Shown piece by piece: positions 14,975 through 22,157 of a stretch of 43,251 bases of DNA (position 1 is the stretch's first letter; every line of letters starts with the position of its first letter). Origin of the DNA: a virus; the IMG/VR virus record IMGVR_UViG_3300025326_000079, positions 1 to 43,251 of that record, one strand, 5' to 3'. The notes below the pieces were generated by a model that saw only the letters and a program-made list of their open reading frames with translations, was not told where the DNA came from and searched no databases. The translations under genes were made by a program, and so were the position numbers.

Positions 14975-15554
14975 TTTCTTTCCTTATTGTTACTCGGATA
15001 ACCTTTCTTTCTGTGCTTTCTACCTTATCAGTAAATAAAGCGTGATATTTACCTATCAACTCAAGAGCTTTTTGAGGATCATGAAGCTCAACCTCAACCC
15101 AATTTTCCTCTTTACTCTCTCCGCTCTTTTCATTATACATTTCCACCTTTCGATGCTTGACTTTCTTTATCAAGTGGAAATGTTTCTTTGCTTCCTTGTC
15201 CTTGAAATTGAAATAAATATGACCATCATCATCAACCTTTACAAATGGGTGAAGTGTTGCCCCTGCTTGATCTTTCAATCTCGCTAATACTTCACTCTTC
15301 CCCATTGTCTGCTCTTTGAAGCGTTTCTCAAGTTCTGCTTTTATCTTAACGTTTCGTAACAAGCGGGAAGCGCTTGCAGAAGCAACCTCATCACTTGCTC
15401 CTGGGTGTGATAATTGCCATGCGAGCGTACCATTGAAACAAACCAAATACTCTTCAATGAACTTTTCATGCCGTAATAATAAATCTTCTGAAATATTCAG
15501 AAGATCAATATCATTTTTATTCTTTTTCGTTTTATCCTTTTTTTCTTTTACCAT
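14964..15554 (-). CDS. terS: Terminase small subunit
   Basis: 196 aa, Terminase_2/XtmA type: after a Lys-rich N-terminal tail comes HEKFIEEYLVCFNGTLAWQLSHPGA, then 'SASRLLRNVKIKAELEKRF' and 'MGKSEVLARLKDQAGAT', the DNA-binding helix-turn-helix and oligomerisation core of this family. It recognises the packaging site and loads the large subunit encoded downstream. A copy of the TCGTACGA motif ends just before its start codon. Confidence 0.92.
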   Translation of the reverse strand: MVKEKKDKTKKNKNDIDLLNISEDLLLRHEKFIEEYLVCFNGTLAWQLSHPGASDEVASASASRLLRNVKIKAELEKRFKEQTMGKSEVLARLKDQAGATLHPFVKVDDDGHIYFNFKDKEAKKHFHLIKKVKHRKVEMYNEKSGESKEENWVEVELHDPQKALELIGKYHALFTDKVESTERKVIRVTIRKENDE

Positions 15555-15557
15555 TTT

Positions 15558-15577
15558 TTTCTTTCGTACGACATAAA
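15558..15577 (-). promoter_or_regulatory. TCGTACGA regulatory motif before the terminase genes
   Basis: Minus-strand TTTATGTCGTACGAAAGAAA ends 3 nt before the small-terminase ATG. It keeps the TCGTACGA core and flanking A-run of the other copies. An AATATAAAT box lies about 20-30 nt further upstream. It may mark a separate start point for the packaging and head genes. Confidence 0.55.
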
Positions 15578-16336
15578 TTACAATCTTCGGTATGGTGATT
15601 TATATTCTGAAACACGTGTCCATAATCCTTTGTGAGATAAAACTGGGCTAGAGTGTTTGGAAACAAGTGGGCAAAATGTGTAAATTTCGTTTGGGTCTGG
15701 CGTCCAAGAATATTTTATTCCTCCAGAAAATGGAGAAATGGTTGTTAGATTACCAGGTTTTGTATTGAAATTATTACAAATAAGAAAAGCGAATAATGTT
15801 TCCATTGGATTATATAAGTAATCTGTTGACTTCACTTTACCACTATCAATATCAATAACAGAAGAGGGAGGCAATTTTCCTGGTTTCATAATTGGGTTAC
15901 CTGCACCATCCATTGTCCATACCTGATAATAGTCAGCATTGTAATCTCTGACAGCATGAGTATTGCGGGAGAATGTACGAAGCTTATCAATCCACATATC
16001 CTTTTCAGCATCAAGGTTTTCCTCAAGGATATAGTTTCTTTTTGGTTCATCTGGGTTACCAAACCCAGTCCTATTGGCAAGTGCCGCCATATACCCAAAT
16101 GGATTACAAACGTTATTTTTCAACATACCTGCATTATGAGCATAATGAAATAATTGCCATTGCTTATTATAGATTGTATCTGCTAGGTCTCTCAAAACAA
16201 TAATGGCAGGATTGCCACTGGGAGCGCTTTGGTATTCTCCCATTTGTGCAAGAAAATAACCAGCAGGGAGATTGTTTACTTTGCTTTGCAAAACAATAGA
16301 TGAACTATCATTATAAAATATGGTTTGTTTTGTCAT
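15578..16336 (-). CDS. Hypothetical protein, 252 aa, next to the lysozyme
   Basis: Starts in an ATGA overlap with the GH25 gene, so it is translated with it. Sequence has aromatic-rich mixed segments (YNKQWQLFHYAHNAGML, NADYYQVWTMDGAG, IKYSWTPDPNEIYTFCPLVSK) and no transmembrane helix or recognised catalytic motif. Position between lysozyme and terminase suggests a lysis helper, a wall-binding protein or a particle protein; none can be chosen from sequence. It ends near the terminase leader. Confidence 0.75.
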   Translation of the reverse strand: MTKQTIFYNDSSSIVLQSKVNNLPAGYFLAQMGEYQSAPSGNPAIIVLRDLADTIYNKQWQLFHYAHNAGMLKNNVCNPFGYMAALANRTGFGNPDEPKRNYILEENLDAEKDMWIDKLRTFSRNTHAVRDYNADYYQVWTMDGAGNPIMKPGKLPPSSVIDIDSGKVKSTDYLYNPMETLFAFLICNNFNTKPGNLTTISPFSGGIKYSWTPDPNEIYTFCPLVSKHSSPVLSHKGLWTRVSEYKSPYRRL

Positions 16337-17343
16337 AATTGTACTGGGAACAAATCTTCTGTTGAATTATCATCATAAAGCAATGTGCTTTTGACAATCT
16401 TTTTTTCTGTTGGTGAGGGTGGCGGGGGTGAGTCACCAGAAACAACATGATAATCAAACCATTCCGCTTTTGAATAAGCGTTAACTGGACTTGTCAATCG
16501 AATATATTTTGTACCCGAAACAGAACCTTCCCAGTTGATTTCAACAGATACGTCCTTTTTCAAATCTGTACCATTATAGTAAACACGTTCACCGCCAATT
16601 GTTACCCACAATTTGGCAATTTGATTTGCTTTACCTTCCCAGTTACCATCCATAGCTTCTCCTATCTCGTTTGATCCCAATAAGGGAATGTATAAAGGGT
16701 TGATTAGGTTTAAATCAACATCAGTTAAATCACCTAGTGCAGTTGTAATACCATTTACTCTCCCGTGTGCAGAATATTGCCAAAACAAATTAGGTCCATA
16801 CTTTCCCTGGTCGGGTGTATATGCTTTTGGAATTGTTGAAAATAAATCAGGAAAATATGGGTACCCTGCTGTCCACGAAAAGATATTTTTGAAGTATTCT
16901 TTTTCTGCTTGCGTCATGATGACAGCATCAAAGATATTTTTTCTTGAGTAGTTTATTCTCAAATTGTCTGGGTACGCTTTCTTTACAATCTCATGCCATT
17001 GCCATAATTGCGAAGCTTTTTCCCCGCCACTCTCGAAATCAAGAATAAGCAAATCGGTAGGAAGAATATCAACTTTTGATAGTACAGAAAGAAAATGATT
17101 TGCCTGTTTTACGGTATCATAATCTTTTCTAAAGAAGTGAAAAGCACCACGGATACAACAAATTTCCATTGCACCTTTGAAATAAGGAATAAATGTGGGA
17201 TCAGTTGTGTTATTGAATGGTGTTCCGGGATATGCTTCCGTTGCCTTTGTGATGAATACAAGTGGTTTAGGATCAATCAATTTGAAATCTTTGATGATTT
17301 TCCAGTGGCTTACATCATAAACAGCAGGTTGTTTGATTATCAT
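16333..17343 (-). CDS. GH25 lysozyme (endolysin)
   Basis: 336 aa. Residues 1-~215 form a glycosyl hydrolase family 25 barrel: YDVSHWK (D10), FITKATE, GAFHFFRKD, LLILDFE with the DxE acid pair D102/E104, then WTAGYP and FWQYSAHGR. This cleaves the glycan backbone of peptidoglycan. After about residue 230 there is a separate beta-rich domain with a PPPPSP linker, probably for wall or sugar binding, not matched to a known module. No signal peptide, so release should need the holin-like neighbour. ATGA overlaps on both sides. Confidence 0.92.
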   Translation of the reverse strand: MIIKQPAVYDVSHWKIIKDFKLIDPKPLVFITKATEAYPGTPFNNTTDPTFIPYFKGAMEICCIRGAFHFFRKDYDTVKQANHFLSVLSKVDILPTDLLILDFESGGEKASQLWQWHEIVKKAYPDNLRINYSRKNIFDAVIMTQAEKEYFKNIFSWTAGYPYFPDLFSTIPKAYTPDQGKYGPNLFWQYSAHGRVNGITTALGDLTDVDLNLINPLYIPLLGSNEIGEAMDGNWEGKANQIAKLWVTIGGERVYYNGTDLKKDVSVEINWEGSVSGTKYIRLTSPVNAYSKAEWFDYHVVSGDSPPPPSPTEKKIVKSTLLYDDNSTEDLFPVQL

Positions 17344-17648
17344 GGTTGCTGTAAAAGGGTAGGGGCAAGATTAAAATAAAAATATAAGGCTTGCCAAATA
17401 AAAATTGTGAAACCGCTAATTACCATTGGAATAATGATCCATTGGAATTTATCAAACCATTTTGACCAATATTCTCGTTTTGCCTTGTCTTTTCTTTTGT
17501 CACTAATAATAAATAGCAATAGATAATACTGGACCTCAATTACCTTTTTTTCGATTATTGATAAATCTCCATTCTGGGAAAGTTTTTGGGTATCATCTAA
17601 GGCTCTTTGAAGTATTCTATCTGTAACACCTTCTTCTGGATCAATCAT
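17340..17648 (-). CDS. Membrane protein of the lysis cassette
   Basis: 102 aa with a helical charged N-terminal two thirds and one hydrophobic helix near residues 70-92 (WIIIPMVISGFTIFIWQALYFYF). AGGATAAAATACT precedes the ATG and it ends in an ATGA overlap with the lysozyme. It may be a pinholin partner, antiholin or spanin-like accessory; only the topology is visible. Confidence 0.72.
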   Translation of the reverse strand: MIDPEEGVTDRILQRALDDTQKLSQNGDLSIIEKKVIEVQYYLLLFIISDKRKDKAKREYWSKWFDKFQWIIIPMVISGFTIFIWQALYFYFNLAPTLLQQP

Positions 17649-17668
17649 AGTATTTTATCCTATATTCT

Positions 17669-17705
17669 AATGAGGGAAAGGAATTTACCTCGCCTTTCCC
17701 TCATT
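17669..17705 (-). promoter_or_regulatory. 13-bp perfect hairpin between holin-like and membrane-protein genes
   Basis: Arms AATGAGGGAAAGG (17669-17681) and CCTTTCCCTCATT (17693-17705) with an 11-nt loop. No T-run follows on the minus strand, so it is a weak terminator at best; it may stabilise or partly block the lysis mRNA. Confidence 0.6.
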
Positions 17706-17716
17706 ATTGGAAGAAA

Positions 17717-17944
17717 TCAGCTTGTGAAAGGGGGTTTGTACCAACGATTTATGGACCAAAAACTCTTGATGGTAGCGCGTAACCACAATCCATAACCAAA
17801 TAAGGAAAGTATATATGCAACAATCACTTGAGCCAATCCGGTTGCTGTATCGTTACCAAGATCAATACCAAGCAAACCGAAAAGTAACTGGACGAGCCAT
17901 GCAAAAACCACAACAAGAGCCGCATGAACAACAGGGTCAAACAT
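17717..17944 (-). CDS. Holin-like membrane protein
   Basis: 75 aa with two hydrophobic helices (about residues 7-25 and 38-55) joined by a short acidic turn, and a basic, aromatic C-terminus (LRATIKSFWSINRWYKPPF). Size, topology and place as first gene of the lysis block before a GH25 lysozyme fit a holin. First gene of the late unit: GGAATTCCTATG start is preceded directly by a copy of the regulatory motif. Confidence 0.7.
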   Translation of the reverse strand: MFDPVVHAALVVVFAWLVQLLFGLLGIDLGNDTATGLAQVIVAYILSLFGYGLWLRATIKSFWSINRWYKPPFTS

Positions 17945-17953
17945 AGGAATTCC

Positions 17954-17975
17954 TTTCTACTCATACGATACAAAA
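17954..17975 (-). promoter_or_regulatory. Regulatory motif copy at the head of the late unit
   Basis: Minus-strand TTTTGTATCGTATGAGTAGA keeps TTTT, ATCGTA-GA and the A-rich flank of the motif, with one change in the central palindrome. It ends at the RBS of the holin-like gene. A TATAAT box in CGTTATAATG lies 24 nt upstream (18005-18000), the same order as in the scaffold leader. Confidence 0.5.
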
Positions 17976-17999
17976 CGTTTTGATATACACGATAAAGGC

Positions 18000-18005
18000 A
18001 TTATA
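18000..18005 (-). promoter_or_regulatory. Possible -10 element of the late promoter
   Basis: TATAAT on the minus strand within CGTTATAATGCC. No consensus -35 lies 16-18 nt upstream, so activation by a phage factor would be expected if this is the late promoter. Confidence 0.4.
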
Positions 18006-18029
18006 ACGTTTTTATTATTTATAGGTACA

Positions 18030-18046
18030 TTATCCCACTGGGATAA
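18030..18046. promoter_or_regulatory. 17-bp palindromic operator candidate
   Basis: TTATCCCACTGGGATAA: 8-bp perfect arms around one central base, ending 1 nt before the -35 of the early promoter. Position and symmetry are those of a repressor operator. No other full copy was seen in the window. Confidence 0.6.
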
Positions 18047-18047
18047 G

Positions 18048-18075
18048 TTGACATAGGTCCAATAGGTAGTATTAT
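18048..18075 (+). promoter_or_regulatory. Early promoter, sigma-70 type
   Basis: TTGACA at 18048-18053, a 16-nt spacer, then TATTAT at 18070-18075. It points at the SLOG gene and the whole plus-strand unit, with a palindrome at its upstream edge and an attenuator in its leader. Confidence 0.75.
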
Positions 18076-18101
18076 CTTTTTTGCGAGAAGAAAACAAATC
18101 G

Positions 18102-18224
18102 CCTACTGTGGCAAGTAGAAAAATGTCGAGAAGAGAACTCCCCTACTTTGGGCGTTCTGTGTCTCTTATCGCCTCGACCGATAATTGCCGCAGACGCAGA
18201 ACGCCCAAAGTTGAGGATTTTTTT
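18102..18224 (+). terminator. Leader attenuator of the early unit
   Basis: The 15-bp perfect stem ACTTTGGGCGTTCTG (18145-18159) with its complement (18197-18211), extended by CCT with AGG, is followed by T7 (18218-18224): a strong intrinsic terminator before the first gene. Upstream pieces offer rival pairings: AAGTAG (18113-18118) can pair with CTACT (18103-18107) or with CTACTT (18143-18148) at the foot of the terminator, and GTCGAG (18125-18130) with CTCGAC (18173-18178) in its loop. This reads as a terminator/antiterminator leader. Confidence 0.7.
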
Positions 18225-18244
18225 GTTCTCAAGAGGAAAATAAT

Positions 18245-18601
18245 ATGAAGGTTGCAATAGTTGGAAGTAGGCAGTTTGATGATTATGAAATTTTCAAATT
18301 GCTTATAAATCAAATGAAAAAGAAAATAAAAATTGATATGATTATTTCTGGTGGGGCAATTGGCGTTGACAACATGGCTTATAAATACGCAATAGAAAAT
18401 GGGATTACATTTGTTTGCCATCCACCTAAATTAGAAGATAGTTATCCAAGAAAATTTTTCCATTGTAACCTAAGAATAGTTGAACAAAGTGAAGCAGTGA
18501 TTGCTTTACCTAAAGGCAAAAGTACAAGGACAAGACATTCAATATCTTTGGCTAAAAGATTGAAAAAAGATTTATATATTTTTGAAATGAAGCAATCATG
18601 A
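18245..18601 (+). CDS. SLOG-family protein, YspA/DUF2493-like
   Basis: 118 aa. MKVAIVGSRQF at the N-terminus, the GGAxGVD signature (IISGGAIGVDNMAYKYA, about residues 34-50) and SEAVIALPKGKSTRTRHSI near the end define the DprA/LOG-like Rossmann fold that binds nucleotides or nucleotide-derived ligands. Family members occur singly in many phages with no settled role. First gene after the early promoter and attenuator, with AAGAGG upstream, so made very early. The next gene overlaps by ATGA. Confidence 0.88.
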   Translation: MKVAIVGSRQFDDYEIFKLLINQMKKKIKIDMIISGGAIGVDNMAYKYAIENGITFVCHPPKLEDSYPRKFFHCNLRIVEQSEAVIALPKGKSTRTRHSISLAKRLKKDLYIFEMKQS

Positions 18602-18795
18602 AAGAAGATCAAGGCTATTATGTTGCAGAGAGTAAAGAAGATTTCAATAACTTTGAAATCTTATATATTGAATATTGGAAGCCGGGAGTAAGGAGAATAT
18701 GGGCGAAAACAAAAAACAGTAATGGTATTTATATAATCTATTCAAAAAAAGAATACACAGAAAACTTGGTTGAAATAGGAGTACCAAATGGATAA
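18598..18795 (+). CDS. Hypothetical protein, 65 aa
   Basis: MKEDQGYYVAESKEDFNNF..., a small beta-rich acidic-to-neutral protein. ATGA overlap with the SLOG gene and 8-nt overlap with the next gene show it belongs to the early operon. No family recognised. Confidence 0.7.
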   Translation: MKEDQGYYVAESKEDFNNFEILYIEYWKPGVRRIWAKTKNSNGIYIIYSKKEYTENLVEIGVPNG

Positions 18796-19054
18796 GACAA
18801 TAGGCGAATTGGAAAAGATTGACATAACAACTCACTCAGATAAAAACGATATTTTTCTTCCTGTTTATTCAAAAAATAGCGATACCCAGAAAATGACACT
18901 GAAAGATTTATTGGAAAACTTATGGGATCAAATGTACATCAACACTAAGAAAGTAATCATTACATGTTCTTATTGTTTATCTGCAAACGCTATTACAAAC
19001 TCAAACTGCATCCAGTGTGGCGCTCCCCTTGGCAAAGACATTGAAAAATCATAG
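18788..19054 (+). CDS. Zinc-ribbon protein, 88 aa
   Basis: The C-terminal third has CSYC...CIQC (two CxxC knuckles about 14 residues apart), a zinc ribbon; the N-terminal part is helical (LKDLLENLWDQMY). It could bind nucleic acid or act as an adaptor for the helicase encoded next. Start at MDKTIGELEKID overlaps the preceding gene. Confidence 0.75.
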   Translation: MDKTIGELEKIDITTHSDKNDIFLPVYSKNSDTQKMTLKDLLENLWDQMYINTKKVIITCSYCLSANAITNSNCIQCGAPLGKDIEKS

Positions 19055-19063
19055 GAGATTATC

Positions 19064-20071
19064 ATGACATCAAAAAAGAAAATAACAAATTTAGGACAAG
19101 ACAGGAAAACAAATTGGACGGCAGAAGAAATCAACAATACAGAAATGCCAGATGTTCAATGGTTAGTAAAAGAAATATTACCACAAGGATTTTTCTTTTT
19201 AGCTGGTCGCCCAAAGATGGGAAAATCATTTATGACACTTCAATTATGTATTTCGATTGTAACTGGTAAACCATTTTTAGGATATGAAGTAAAGCAGGGT
19301 AATGTCTTGTATATCTCATTAGAAGATAATGTAAGACGTATAAAGAAACGTATGGCAAATATGGGAATGGTTGGTGTAAAAGGATTGGCAAATTTAGAAA
19401 TTGTCGAAAATTGGACACCACTTAATACAAGAATTATTCCAGAAATAAAAAAAGCCCCAACAGGTCTTGACCTTCTCATAAAGAAACTTGAAAGCAAAAA
19501 TTACGCCCTATGCGTAATGGATACATATGCTAAATCGTTTTTGTTGAAAGATAATAATGATGCCGTGGAAGCTGGGAGATGTTTGAAGCCTTTATATGAA
19601 ATGACAAGAGCCGGGGAATTTACATTTGGATTTATTGACCATAACAGAAAAAATAATCAATTTAGTGGAGACCCAATTGATGATATAGCGGGGACAGGCG
19701 CAAAAGGAGGTGTTGCTGATACTGTTTGGAGTTTAGCAAGAGAGAGAGGTAAACAAGATGCAAAAATGTCAATTGCCTCCCGTGATACTGAAATAGATTT
19801 TATTGATCTTCAATTTGATAAAGATAGAACACTGTGGACAAATAAAACAGAAGAGATTGTAAAACCTGGAACGATACAGGCGAAGGTATTGGCACATTTA
19901 GGAAATAATGGCAATGAAATTTATGTAAGAAAGCTTTCAAAAACTTTAGGGTATGATCCTGCTTTGATTTCGAGAGAATTGAATGAATTAGTAAATAAAG
20001 GTATATTGATAAAAGGAGAAAAAGAAAGCATGGGAAGAGTACCATATATATTGAAACGAAAAATAAACTAA
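19064..20071 (+). CDS. RepA-like hexameric helicase / AAA_25 ATPase
   Basis: 335 aa. Walker A GRPKMGKS at residues 48-55 and Walker B YALCVMDTY at about 147-155 within a RecA-like core, followed by the SIASRDTEIDFIDLQFD segment usual in RepA-like ATPases. A winged-helix region at about 270-335 (IQAKVLAHLG... LSKTLGYDPALISRELNELVNKGIL) probably binds DNA. It is the only replicative helicase candidate and lies just before the repeat-rich non-coding region, so a role in origin opening is likely. The phage brings no polymerase, so host enzymes would copy the DNA. Confidence 0.88.
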   Translation: MTSKKKITNLGQDRKTNWTAEEINNTEMPDVQWLVKEILPQGFFFLAGRPKMGKSFMTLQLCISIVTGKPFLGYEVKQGNVLYISLEDNVRRIKKRMANMGMVGVKGLANLEIVENWTPLNTRIIPEIKKAPTGLDLLIKKLESKNYALCVMDTYAKSFLLKDNNDAVEAGRCLKPLYEMTRAGEFTFGFIDHNRKNNQFSGDPIDDIAGTGAKGGVADTVWSLARERGKQDAKMSIASRDTEIDFIDLQFDKDRTLWTNKTEEIVKPGTIQAKVLAHLGNNGNEIYVRKLSKTLGYDPALISRELNELVNKGILIKGEKESMGRVPYILKRKIN

Positions 20072-20084
20072 AAAGCTGATTTGA

Positions 20085-20176
20085 TGTCAACACTATCAAC
20101 ATAGACAATAATATCAATATTATCAACAGAGATAACAGATAGTGTTATAAAAAATACAGTGTTGATAGTGTTGACA
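20085..20176. repeat. 17-bp inverted repeat with inner palindromes
   Basis: TGTCAACACTATCAACA at 20085-20101 is exactly repeated in inverse at 20160-20176. Between them lie ATAATAT-CA-ATATTAT and the stem ATAACA/TGTTAT, plus extra copies of TATCAACA. Such clustered repeats beside a helicase gene are typical of replication origins or operators. Confidence 0.7.
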
Positions 20177-20319
20177 CTAAATCGCATGGGGAATAACCAT
20201 ACAGGAAAAAGGGAAATAAAATACAGGATAATTTTGCTCAAGCAGCAGGAAAGAACATCAATATGAAGTACTACACGCAATTTCCCTATTTTTTCATATT
20301 TTTCCCCTTTTATTCACTA

Positions 20320-20348
20320 TTGACTAAATAAGACATAAAGACTAAAAT
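20320..20348 (+). promoter_or_regulatory. Promoter of a candidate small RNA
   Basis: TTGACT, a 17-nt spacer, TAAAAT. Transcription would start near 20355 and meet a strong terminator at 20442-20481 with no gene between. Confidence 0.6.
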
Positions 20349-20350
20349 TA

Positions 20351-20481
20351 TTGCATGTTGACAAGCGAACGCCCCACCCAAACGATTGCACTCAAAGAAG
20401 TTGTGAAATTCTCTTTATGCAATCTGCTTGTTATCATCACTGAAACGTCTTTTACTGCTTGCAGTAATTGACGTTTCTTTT
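20351..20481 (+). ncRNA. Candidate small RNA of about 125-130 nt
   Basis: Bounded by the promoter at 20320-20348 and the terminator below. Inside, TTGCAT (20351-20356) pairs with ATGCAA (20417-20422) and ACAAGC (20361-20366) with GCTTGT (20426-20431). The pairs interlock, so a pseudoknot is possible; a second TTGCA (20386-20390) competes. No open frame with an RBS is present. Confidence 0.5.
20442..20481 (+). terminator. Intrinsic terminator
   Basis: GAAACGTC (20442-20449) pairs with GACGTTTC (20470-20477), with an inner ACTGC-TT-GCAGT stem, followed by TTTTAT. It closes the candidate small RNA. Confidence 0.75.
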
Positions 20482-20851
20482 ATGTACATTTACAAATAGT
20501 TTTCTCTGACAACGCTTTCCCGAATAACGCAATATAGGAAGTAGTTTGTTAGATCAAGAAAATTAATAATGTCGAAAAATGAGCAATAGCGTTGCCTCTT
20601 TCTGATTTGAAACCCAAAACAAATTGTGAAAGAAAGTGAACGAAAAAAGTAAAAGAGAAAGAAGCGTTGAAGTAACACAACCTCCTCCCCTGCTCTTTTA
20701 TCAGTGGCGAACTCGAATAAAAGTGTAAGCTCAATCTCAGTTCAAGGACTGAGCTAGTGAGTAAACAGCTTTCAAGCAGCGAATGAAAGTTCCTCATTTA
20801 GTAGCCGCAGGACATAAGTGCCGCGAATAATAAATATTTTCCATAGTTTTT

Positions 20852-21027
20852 TTCATCATGACTTTCATGATGAATTAGCAGTAACAATTTCCATAGACAA
20901 TAAAGTCAATTCAGGAATGATATGCGTGTTTAGCTCTTGGGAAGTTTGCTCAAGATCATGAGCCTATGAACTGACGCCCATAAGAACTATAAAAGAGATG
21001 ATGGAGAATAAATTGTTACTGCTAATT
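20852..21027 (+). repeat. 18-bp perfect inverted repeat closing a 119-nt loop
   Basis: AATTAGCAGTAACAATTT (20873-20890) is exactly inverted at 21010-21027. A 10-bp hairpin (TTCATCATGA-CTT-TCATGATGAA, 20852-20874) abuts it, and the loop has smaller stems such as TCTTG with CAAGA. It forms the upstream region of the next gene; a structured leader RNA or cruciform site is possible. Confidence 0.65.
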
Positions 21028-21107
21028 TGTTATGAAATACATAACTATGTCTAATATCTGGATGACATTAGACAAATTTAATCCGACTCAATCAAAAGGA
21101 GTTTGAA

Positions 21108-21443
21108 ATGAACGCACAAGAACAAGCATTGAAGTTAGTGCGTGGTAGCTATCAAAGAAATTTGATTTTAGGTTATGAAACATTAGGTGGGTCATCATTG
21201 CGTGGTAAAGCAAAAACATATATTGGTCGTTACCAAGAAAGTACAAGAAACCTGATTGCACGATTGAAATCAAATAATGTAATTTATAAAATTGAATTGG
21301 GTCCACGTGGTGGATGGTATTCTGCAAAACTAAGTTTTCCAATGACATTTGAGGATTGGTCGAAAAGCTCATTTTGCGGTAAGCTTTACCCTTGTACAGG
21401 AATTTTTGGAACACAATATCAATCCTATCTCGAAAGGTTTTGA
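21108..21443 (+). CDS. Hypothetical protein, 111 aa
   Basis: MNAQEQALKLVRGSYQRNLILGYETLGGSSLRGKAKTYIGRYQES... with AAAGGAG 7 nt upstream. A helical, basic N-terminal half (KAKTYIGRYQESTRNLIARLKSNN) could bind nucleic acid; the C-terminus is mixed with two cysteines. First gene after the 1-kb non-coding region, so possibly under control of the structured leader. No family recognised. Confidence 0.75.
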   Translation: MNAQEQALKLVRGSYQRNLILGYETLGGSSLRGKAKTYIGRYQESTRNLIARLKSNNVIYKIELGPRGGWYSAKLSFPMTFEDWSKSSFCGKLYPCTGIFGTQYQSYLERF

Positions 21444-21444
21444 T

Positions 21445-21624
21445 ATGGAATACTTATATTGGATAGAAGAGAAAAACAATATATTTTATGTATATTACTG
21501 GAAATCAAATCAGGGTATCGTAATAACATTGTTTCATACTGCACATACATATGAAGAAGCAGAACAGGCAATTAAAGATCACAAGGAAAAAAAGCACCCT
21601 ACACAATGGGAGCCCAGAAAATAA
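21445..21624 (+). CDS. Hypothetical protein, 59 aa
   Basis: Start taken at the ATG at 21445 (MEYLYWIEEKNN) because GAAAGG lies upstream and the previous gene ends at 21443; the frame is open further upstream only inside that gene. Beta-rich start followed by a helix (YEEAEQAIKDHKEKK). Unknown. Confidence 0.7.
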   Translation: MEYLYWIEEKNNIFYVYYWKSNQGIVITLFHTAHTYEEAEQAIKDHKEKKHPTQWEPRK

Positions 21625-21683
21625 ATGACAAAGATTGTAAAAGAAATCATGCAAGTAAACAAACTTTTCAATAAGGAGCCAAA

Positions 21684-22157
21684 ATGAATACTTGTCAAAT
21701 ATGTGGAAGAGAAATAAAAGCAAAAAATGGATTGATTGCTCATCATGGCTACAAAAGACCCGATGCAGGATGGCAAACTGCTTCCTGTATGGGTGCAAGA
21801 CATTTGCCCTATGAAGTCTCAAATGATGTTCTTCCAATTGCAATTGAAAATGTTTTCAATTATATTGAAAACACACTAAAGAAATTGGAAGACTTTACAA
21901 ATAACCCCCCAAAAACATTGACGACAAAAAGGACAATACACGGACACAGAAGTCCAAATTTTGGACAAAAGGTTGAAGAAACTTATGAAATGCCAAAAGG
22001 TTTTAGTGGTAGAGAAAAACAAGTTTCATATTCAACAAAAAATTATTATGAGTTTGAATATTTTAGACTTCAATATGCAATGACAAAAGATATTGAACAA
22101 TCGAAACTTGATCTTGAGTATTTGAAAGCAAGATTAGCCAATTGGAAAAAATTATAG
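21684..22157 (+). CDS. Zinc-finger protein, 157 aa
   Basis: N-terminal CQICGREIKAKNGLIAHHGYKRPDAGWQTASCMG: a CxxC pair with His and Cys further on, a pattern seen in conserved small phage proteins of unknown role. The C-terminal part is helical (IEQSKLDLEYLKARLANW). AAGGAGCC precedes the ATG. Its last codons lie inside the 56-bp palindrome that follows. DNA binding is plausible, unproven. Confidence 0.8.
   Translation: MNTCQICGREIKAKNGLIAHHGYKRPDAGWQTASCMGARHLPYEVSNDVLPIAIENVFNYIENTLKKLEDFTNNPPKTLTTKRTIHGHRSPNFGQKVEETYEMPKGFSGREKQVSYSTKNYYEFEYFRLQYAMTKDIEQSKLDLEYLKARLANWKKL

Larger units (their letters stand above)
20072..21107. other. Non-coding region with inverted repeats, candidate replication origin
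   Basis: About 1,036 bp without a convincing gene, the largest gap in a dense genome, right after the helicase gene. It holds a 17-bp inverted repeat with AT-rich spacers, an AT-rich pyrimidine tract (20281-20320), a promoter-terminator pair that outlines a small RNA, and several stems. Further stems are CAACGCTT (20510-20517) with AAGCGTTG (20662-20669), CTTTTAT (20695-20701) with ATAAAAG (20717-20723), and CTCAGT/ACTGAG at 20736-20753. An origin plus regulatory RNAs is the best reading; no known origin type is recognised. Confidence 0.55.

Noticed and set aside
20072-21107. Genes in the 1-kb gap, including minus-strand frames of 62-112 codons
   Set aside because: They lack ribosome-binding sites, run against the operon and have unnatural composition; the region is dominated by repeats and a terminator.
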